A model generated the notes under the pieces. That model made no database searches and was not told where the DNA came from. It saw only the letters and a program-made list of their open reading frames with translations. Source: Sipunculus nudus (lineage: Eukaryota; Annelida; Sipuncula; Golfingiida; Sipunculidae). Taken from it: 64,000 nucleotides of DNA. Both the position numbers and the translations under genes were made by a program. Shown piece after piece: positions 58,613-64,000 of the stretch. The stretch covers positions 35,981,956-36,045,955 of the forward strand of contig CM049318.1 in NCBI GenBank assembly GCA_026874595.1, written 5' to 3'. The number at the start of each line of letters is the position of its first letter. Position 1 is the stretch's first letter.

Positions 58613-59579
58613 CGCAGAATGCCCAGATTAGAACTTGTAGAACTCAACTCAACTATTTGATAAAACGTTGTTTGCTTTTTTAGCAAATCTGTGTGCTTAG
58701 TGGATGGTGTGGCGTTGTCCGATGTCCGTAGTCCGTCGTCCATTGTGCATCATAGCTATCTCAAAAAGGGAAGGAGCTAGCATCATCATTTTTTTTGCAA
58801 AATTTTAGTCATTTAATCCTATTTGATTTTGCTTATTTCTTGGCTAAATGCATTTTTTTAGATTTTCTAGGGAAAAAGCTAAAAAAACACTTTAAAATGT
58901 TCTTCTCCAAAACCATGCTGCCAAATTTTCCGTTCATCTGTCCCAATAATCCTCCCTGGCAAAAAGAACATATCCAAAATATCCTGACTGATACATCCTA
59001 GTTTTAAAATGTCCTGGTCCGAAATGTGCAGGTCCGAAACGTCCATTTTGCTGAAATCATAATGACGAATGTAGATATGCAGGACATAAGAGGATCAGTA
59101 TTAAATTTTAAAAATAGACCTCCATTCATACTCCCAAACTTTGCACAGGTTCGCATAAGGCCTGTAGGCCTTGTTATTTAATTTTATGAATTCAAATAAA
59201 ATGTGTACTTAACCTGGTATATATTTTATATTTTTTGAGTGAGAGTTGGAAAGAATTTAAAAAGTGTAATACACAGTGATTGTGATTGTGAAAGATTTCG
59301 CGTTAGTTACTGTCTTTTGTTCTCAAACATCTCCGCCGACATTTAAACACATTTGAAATCAAAAGACAGTAAGTATAAAAACAGCAAAAATTAACGCTTG
59401 TATTAACACTTTTCTCAACTGTTTCAATATCATCAGTTAAAACCTTTAATCCTAGGTATAAATAATCAATATATAGCCTAAGCACTCTGTTCACAGATTT
59501 AGCTCAATCGAAATAGAAAAAACGCGTTTTTCTCAGTTTCATCTGAAAGCAGATACTGTGTTTTGAAATCACAGGGCAG

Positions 59580-59935
59580 CACTCATCATCAGCGCATACT
59601 TCAGGTGGTCACCATTTACGCATAATCACTCCATTTTTAACAAAGAAACAAACTGGGTTCTGTGACAGTTCATCTTTAGAAACTGTCCTGGGAAACGAAC
59701 ATGAAATATAAGGGTCCTTATGCTGTCCCGCGATAAGTTCTAACCTTGTAAATGCTGCATCCTGTACGGGCGAGTCGTTAGACGAGTCACTAGTGACTCC
59801 CAGAGTGTTAATATCTAGACCATTATCCTCATGTGTTTTTTTTTCTTGGCCATAGATCTAGTTACAGCACATGAAGGATACAAACCAGGAATTTCCTGAT
59901 TTTCAGGATCAGTGTCCTGATCAAGTGACGGCTTT
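59580..59935 (-). pseudogene. Protease-integrase linker and N-terminal integrase part
   Basis: Downstream of the protease the frame reads GLYPSCAVTRSMAKKKK, then after a frame change FTRLELIAGQHKDPYIS and PVCFFVKNGVIMRKW. A premature stop precedes PPEVCADDE, where the DNA transposon begins. The VTRSMAK and QHKDP motifs are typical of the region before the integrase zinc finger in this type of element. Confidence 0.7.
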
Positions 59936-59939
59936 TCTG

Positions 59940-60290
59940 TCATTATTGTTACAGGCTGTACCTTGTCACCTGCAACATCATTGCCTAGTAGCAACTGAAT
60001 TCCCTTAAAGGGTATAGTAGTTCTTATGCCCACAGTGATATTCCCAGATATCAAATCTGACTTTAAATGTATACTGGGAAGCGGAACTGAAGTGTGCTTG
60101 TCTGACAACACACCATTAGCAATGCATGTGAACCAGTAAAAGACCTATTAGAAAATGGCAAAGTGTTTGCTAACATGAGAGTTTGGCCTGAACTAATGTC
60201 CCTCAAAATTCTAATAGGGGTTGGATCTGAAAAACCACGTGAAAGTGATACAAAACCATCATGTATGAATGGCTCAAATAACTCCTTTTC
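59940..60290 (-). pseudogene. Retropepsin-like protease of the Ty3/gypsy element
   Basis: Fragments are IRILRDISSGQT at the place of the active-site Asp loop, then LPFSNRSFTGS. After a frame change come VPLPSIHLKSDLISGN and QLLLGNDVAGDKV. The LLGND motif is the typical C-terminal end of this protease type. The canonical DTG/DSG is not intact (D-I-S-S-G), so activity is not expected even without the frameshift. Confidence 0.7.
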
Positions 60291-60474
60291 AGAGTCAGGA
60301 GGGGAATCTACTACCTCAGTTTCATCAAACAAAGAACTAACACTGATAGTGTCGGTCCTAAACTCTTTCTCAGAGTCACAAAAGGAATCTACATCTTTAT
60401 TACAATCAAACTCCTCATGGAAGTCTACAGAGGAATGTTCCTCAGCAGAAACAAACTTCTGTTTTTTATAAGAG

Positions 60475-60640
60475 GACCTGGCCTCATTTGAAATACTCTC
60501 GCAAGAGTCATAAAAGGACTTAGCCTTATTTTGTCGACCTGGCCTCATTTGAAATACTCTCGCAAGAGTCATAAAAGGACTTAGTCTTATTTTGTCGACC
60601 TGGGCTCATTTGAAATACTCTCGCAAGAGTATTTTGTGGA
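60475..60640 (-). repeat. 61-bp tandem repeat inside gag
   Basis: cctggcctcatttgaaatac and the following bases to tattttgtcga occur at 60,477, 60,538 and, partly, 60,599. The repeated unit encodes FYDSCESISNEARS with a frame change between units because 61 is not a multiple of three. Confidence 0.9.
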
Positions 60641-61989
60641 TACTCCTCGCAGGATACATAAAAGGACCTAGCCTTATTAAATTCATCGCAGGAATCAAAT
60701 GAGGTTTTTACCCCGCAAGCTACGGATTCTTCTTTGAAGTCGGAGAGCACGTTGGCCTCCGAAGCATCAATATCTTTTTTAGAGTCAATGAAGGATTTGT
60801 ACCCCTTATTTACATGGGAAGAGCTTGGCTCTTGTACTGTGCTATGCATAGATTTTGAAACAAAACCAGAAGGTTTGCTCTTCGGTTTATTTGTAAGTTT
60901 CCAGCAGTCATCTATTAGATGACCTTCTTTTCTGCAGTAATCACAGATTTTCCTGGATTTTTGTAACTTTCAGGACTACTAGTACTGGGTATCTGCGCCT
61001 TAAACTTCTTTTGACCATACTGATTTACATTCTTGTTTGTTAATGACTGGTTTGATTTGCTAGTAAAGGATATTTTATGTGTTAAGGAATAATCAACAGC
61101 CAATTGAGCAGCAATGTAAAGAGTTTCCGGACTTTTCTCATCAAGAAATGTTAAAACATCTGCATTAATACAGCGCTTTAATTCTTCAAGCAAAATAAAC
61201 TGTAAAAATTGTAATAATATTTCATTATAATTTTAGAAGTACACCTGCGATCAAACAACTGCTCTATTGTCCTAGCAAATTCAAATAGGTCTGTTCATTG
61301 CGCTTTTCCCAATATCTGAATTTCTGGCGGTAAGCCTCTGGAACTAACTCAAAATCTTTTAGGATTAATCAGGTCATAGCCAGCAGCAGCTTCTACTGAA
61401 AGCTCTGTATAAATTTCTATGGTTTTGCCAGTCAATACACTTTGTAATAGCATAGTCCAATTTTCCTTAGTCCATTTTTAATTTTCACCTTCCTTCTCAA
61501 AGTATAAGAAATATTTATCAACCTCTTTTTCTTGAAAAGGTGGGACAAGTCTAATGTATTTAGTAACATCAAAGCTGTGAGTTGGGGCAGCACGTAGACC
61601 ATGTTCTAGTTTAAGTCTTTCTAACTCCAGTCGTTTTAACTCAATTTCTTTTTCTTTTTTCTAGTCTTTCTCTTTCTAACCTTTCATGTTCTTCCCTCTC
61701 TTTTCTTTGTTTTTCTAATTCTAACTGTTTTAACCTATCATGTTCTTCCCTCTCTAATTGTTTTAATGCTTACCCATATTGCATTTATATATTTTTTTTA
61801 ATTCTAACTGCATAGCAATTAAGGCTGTTACTTTTGATGTTAACTTAGCAATGATATCAGGCTTTCTCAAATCTTTTTTTACACCTAGCCCTAAGTGATT
61901 TCCAAAGAAAACAACTGATCTTTTGTCAACTGTTCAAGTTGATCAGGGTCGGGATCTTCAACAAATGTCTCAATTTTGAAATCTGCCAT
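60540..61989 (-). pseudogene. gag of the Ty3/gypsy element, broken
   Basis: It starts at ATG (61,989) with MADFKIETFVEDPDPDQLEQ and soon meets a stop. A Glu/Lys/Arg/Leu-rich coiled-coil stretch (about 61,780-61,610), a capsid-like FDVTKYIRLVPPF (about 61,580-61,540) and RCINADVLTFLDEKSPETLY (61,175) follow in different frames. A CCHC zinc knuckle, CDYCRKEGHLIDDC, lies at about 60,950-60,905. The C-terminal extension has acidic and Ser-rich SFYDSCE-type repeats. At least three frame breaks and several stops make it non-functional. Confidence 0.75.
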
Positions 61990-62131
61990 GTTAAATGTTA
62001 AAACAATAACAGAAAACCACTGAGATAAATCCTGTAAACAATGTATTGTAAACAATATGTAATCTTGTAAACAATGTATTGTAAACAATATCTCTAGGTC
62101 AAGGCCTAATAAATTTTCAAAACTATTAAGC

Positions 62132-62149
62132 TTCCCGGACAAGCCCACA
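62132..62149 (-). promoter_or_regulatory. Primer-binding site, tRNA-Pro type
   Basis: Minus-strand TGTGGGCTTGTCCGGGAA lies six bases inside the LTR. It agrees at 15 of 18 positions with the primer site complementary to the 3' end of tRNA-Pro. This supports the LTR boundary. Confidence 0.65.
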
Positions 62150-62155
62150 ATTTTA

Positions 62156-62968
62156 TGTTGCGGAACCTAATAACAACAGATCACGTAGTCGTGCCGAGCA
62201 TAAATTTAGTTACTGAGATAAATAAAAATCAGATTCTGTAACACTAGTTAGCGTGAAATGTCTAGGGGAATGAATAAAGAAGTCAGTGGTTTTTGTTAAC
62301 AAATAATTATAATTTATTCTTTAAACAACCCTAACATTACAATACACTAAATCAATACAATTACACAGTATAACAACAGTACAACAGCGAATCAATACAA
62401 ATACACAGTATAATAAATAAAGTGTACAGTACCGAGTTTTTTCTGGATACCACCACTGTCACAGCTTAACAAGTCCTTTTAAACATTTAATCCAGATGAA
62501 CAGTTCCCGTAAATCATCTCAGAAAATAATAGTCCAGTGTAATCCCGAAAACAATCTGTTGTAATCCAAGAGTCTAAGTTCTGGCAGTAGTCCCAAAGGC
62601 AAACTGAAGACTGTATTAAATCCGTTACAAATTTCGAAGAAGATCTATAACTGCTGCAATTATCGGAAAGGTCCACAAACTGACTCACACTCTTCCGTGT
62701 CAGCTGGAATATTTCTCTTTCTCTTCCTCCGGCTCTAAATACAGCCTCTATTTATAACTTTTTATCCGGAAATTCTAGAAATGAAAACCTCCATAGAATA
62801 GTACACACGTTAAAGGAAACATCTGGAACAAAGAACACTTTGTGTTTCTATACGCAAGGGTTCACTCGTGGGCCGGCCCTGCTCGCGCGTCTCCCATGGC
62901 AACGGATAATGCTATTGCTACACAGACACATGCAAGACTGCTGCACACAATAAACTAAGGACACCTGT

Positions 62969-62972
<4 letters not shown>
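62156..62972 (-). mobile_element. 5' LTR of the minus-strand Ty3/gypsy element
   Basis: On the minus strand it begins TGTTACAG and ends CCGCAACA (817 bp). It carries an agttataaatag TATA-like box and gtgacagtggtggtatccag, plus an aataaa signal, and matches the solo LTR at 18,616-19,508. Immediately beyond its outer end lies a (TA)n run (62,973-63,033). The two LTRs differ most in the 5' third, so they are not products of one insertion. Confidence 0.85.

Positions 62973-63033
<61 letters not shown>
62973..63033. repeat. (TA)n microsatellite at the LTR edge
   Basis: A TA run begins directly at the outer end of the LTR, so any target duplication there is hidden. Confidence 0.97.
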
Positions 63034-63040
<7 letters not shown>

Positions 63041-63239
63041 ATCTAAGTATAACCAACCACTGAAGCAGTATAGATGTGTATACATAAGATCGGTAAATAC
63101 TTTAGGCTCGAAGACTGTGACACACTTATTTCGTTAAATTCACCCAACAATAACATAAAGACTGACACAGGTCTGTCAAAACTCGTTTATGCTCAAAACG
63201 AAACTCTTCCAGTTCGGCACTTTGGGACGGCAAAGAATA

Positions 63240-63590
63240 CTTGTCTCAACTGTCAAACTTTAAAACCAAAATTTGTTACATTTCAGGGAAACACCTTCTT
63301 TTACATTTACATGCGTATGCTAATAAAATATTACTGATTCCGTGCAGTCATTACTAAAATACACCCAAGTTTAGGTAATTTGCCTCGAAACAATTCGAAC
63401 CAAACATATCTGAACGGTCTACATTACCTTCTTGACTACATTATGACCTACGCCGCTCGTGTATTTAGAAGCTCGGTGCATTAAGGGTGGCAGATTTCAA
63501 GCCCTTAAACCCTACACAACAGTGTCGTACTCTTTTGAGTACGATTCTGCGCAGTGTGTAAAACTGACAGCAACCAAAACCGGTATTGGG
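63240..63590 (+). repeat. Dispersed repeat, family C copy 2
   Basis: Same orientation and block order as 46,640-46,990. The 107-codon frame (63,459-63,782) begins within it and has no recognisable homology. Confidence 0.7.
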
Positions 63591-64000
63591 GTCCGTTTCA
63601 TTCTTTTCAGGTACAAAAGTCCGAAACTACCTAATTCATCATTATGCAGCAATAACTATGTATATGGTTTTTATTTTGCATTGAATATTGACCAAATGTT
63701 CAATGGATTTGGAATTCTCACCTGGATCTGTCCTCTTCTTCTTGCACTGCTTGCGGAGGAGCCAAATAGCCGCGTCACATAACGGTCAGAACACATGGGT
63801 CGGAGGGTACATAACAGGTCTTCATTCAGAGTAACAAACCGCCTTTGCCTTGATACAAATAAAAGTTGCCGACAGATGGCTCTGTGGTAGCCAACAAAGG
63901 AAAATGACGACTCCTATGACACACTTCCCAGCATACCCAACAGTTAAAGACCAAAAAAGTGCATATCCTAGGCTTTGCGACAAAGGATTTCTGTGACAAA
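63591..64000. other. Non-coding end of window
   Basis: No feature recognised beyond the end of the family C repeat. Confidence 0.4.

Larger units (their letters stand above)
56713..59579. mobile_element. Non-autonomous DNA transposon inserted in the integrase
   Basis: The left end CTGCCCTGTGATATCAAAAC and the complement of the right end (CTGCCCTGTGATTTCAAAAC) are terminal inverted repeats of about 26 bp. The 4-bp CACT is duplicated at 56,709-56,712 and 59,580-59,583. Omitting one CACT lets the host integrase frame continue across the site. Nine copies of AAAACACAGTA or AAAAGACAGTA in either orientation lie within 300 bases of the ends: 56,728, 56,746, 56,894, about 56,917, 56,946 and 56,975 on the left, and 59,308, 59,361 and 59,554 on the right. 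No transposase is seen. A family D repeat is nested inside. Confidence 0.82.
56340..62972 (-). mobile_element. Decayed Ty3/gypsy LTR retrotransposon, Gmr1-like domain order, minus strand
   Basis: Reading leftward: LTR (62,972-62,156), primer site, gag (61,989 to about 60,540), zinc knuckle, protease (about 60,280-59,940), linker and integrase. The integrase is split by a DNA transposon at 56,713-59,579 and ends near 56,340. No reverse transcriptase or RNase H lies between protease and integrase, and none is recognised further left. The 3' LTR is absent. Frameshifts and stops are frequent, so no protein is intact. Integrase before reverse transcriptase is known from Gmr1-type members of Ty3/gypsy; assignment to that group is inferred from domain order and from the ending of the protease. 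Confidence 0.82.

Noticed and set aside
1-64000. CRISPR array, bacterial operon or phage content
   Set aside because: Spliced GPCR exons, SINE/LINE/LTR elements and microsatellites show animal DNA. The 23-bp array has no spacers, so it is a minisatellite.

Overview
The window is animal nuclear DNA from a large, AT-rich, repeat-laden genome. There are no bacterial operons. Introns have GT/AG borders, (TA)n microsatellites are everywhere, and interspersed repeats of several classes are nested in one another. The one clear host gene is a secretin-family (class B1) G-protein-coupled receptor resembling parathyroid-hormone receptors, so the source is a bilaterian. The repeat style suggests a marine lophotrochozoan, perhaps a mollusc; that last step is a guess.

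Layout. 1-14,490 is repeat-rich sequence before the first recognisable exon. It holds two full members and one diverged member of a TTAA-flanked inverted-repeat element family, a TA-flanked hairpin element, an exact 135-bp tandem duplication, a tRNA-like sequence and a large foldback. From 14,491 to 53,539 nine + strand exons encode the whole seven-helix core and cytoplasmic tail of the receptor (394 residues in the window). All splice phases agree. The N-terminal hormone-binding exons were not found and probably lie upstream of the window. One 30.9-kb intron (15,493-46,370) separates the helix 2 and helix 3 exons and carries a CR1-like LINE tail, a solo LTR, two SINE copies and other repeats. 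Both ends of this intron show decayed tandem copies of the neighbouring exon-intron boundary, most strikingly at the helix 3 acceptor. The last intron carries a 1.1-kb minisatellite with a 23-bp unit.

53,540-64,000 lies beyond the receptor. It contains a possible small two-exon gene (55,487-56,176) and a decayed minus-strand Ty3/gypsy retroelement (about 56,340-62,972). The retroelement has an LTR, a tRNA-Pro-like primer site, gag, a zinc knuckle, protease and integrase. The integrase follows the protease with no reverse transcriptase between them, as in Gmr1-type elements. The integrase is split by a 2.87-kb non-autonomous DNA transposon that has terminal inverted repeats, a 4-bp target duplication and nine subterminal copies of an 11-bp motif.

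Most short open frames in the window come from microsatellites, homopolymers and transposons and are not annotated as genes.
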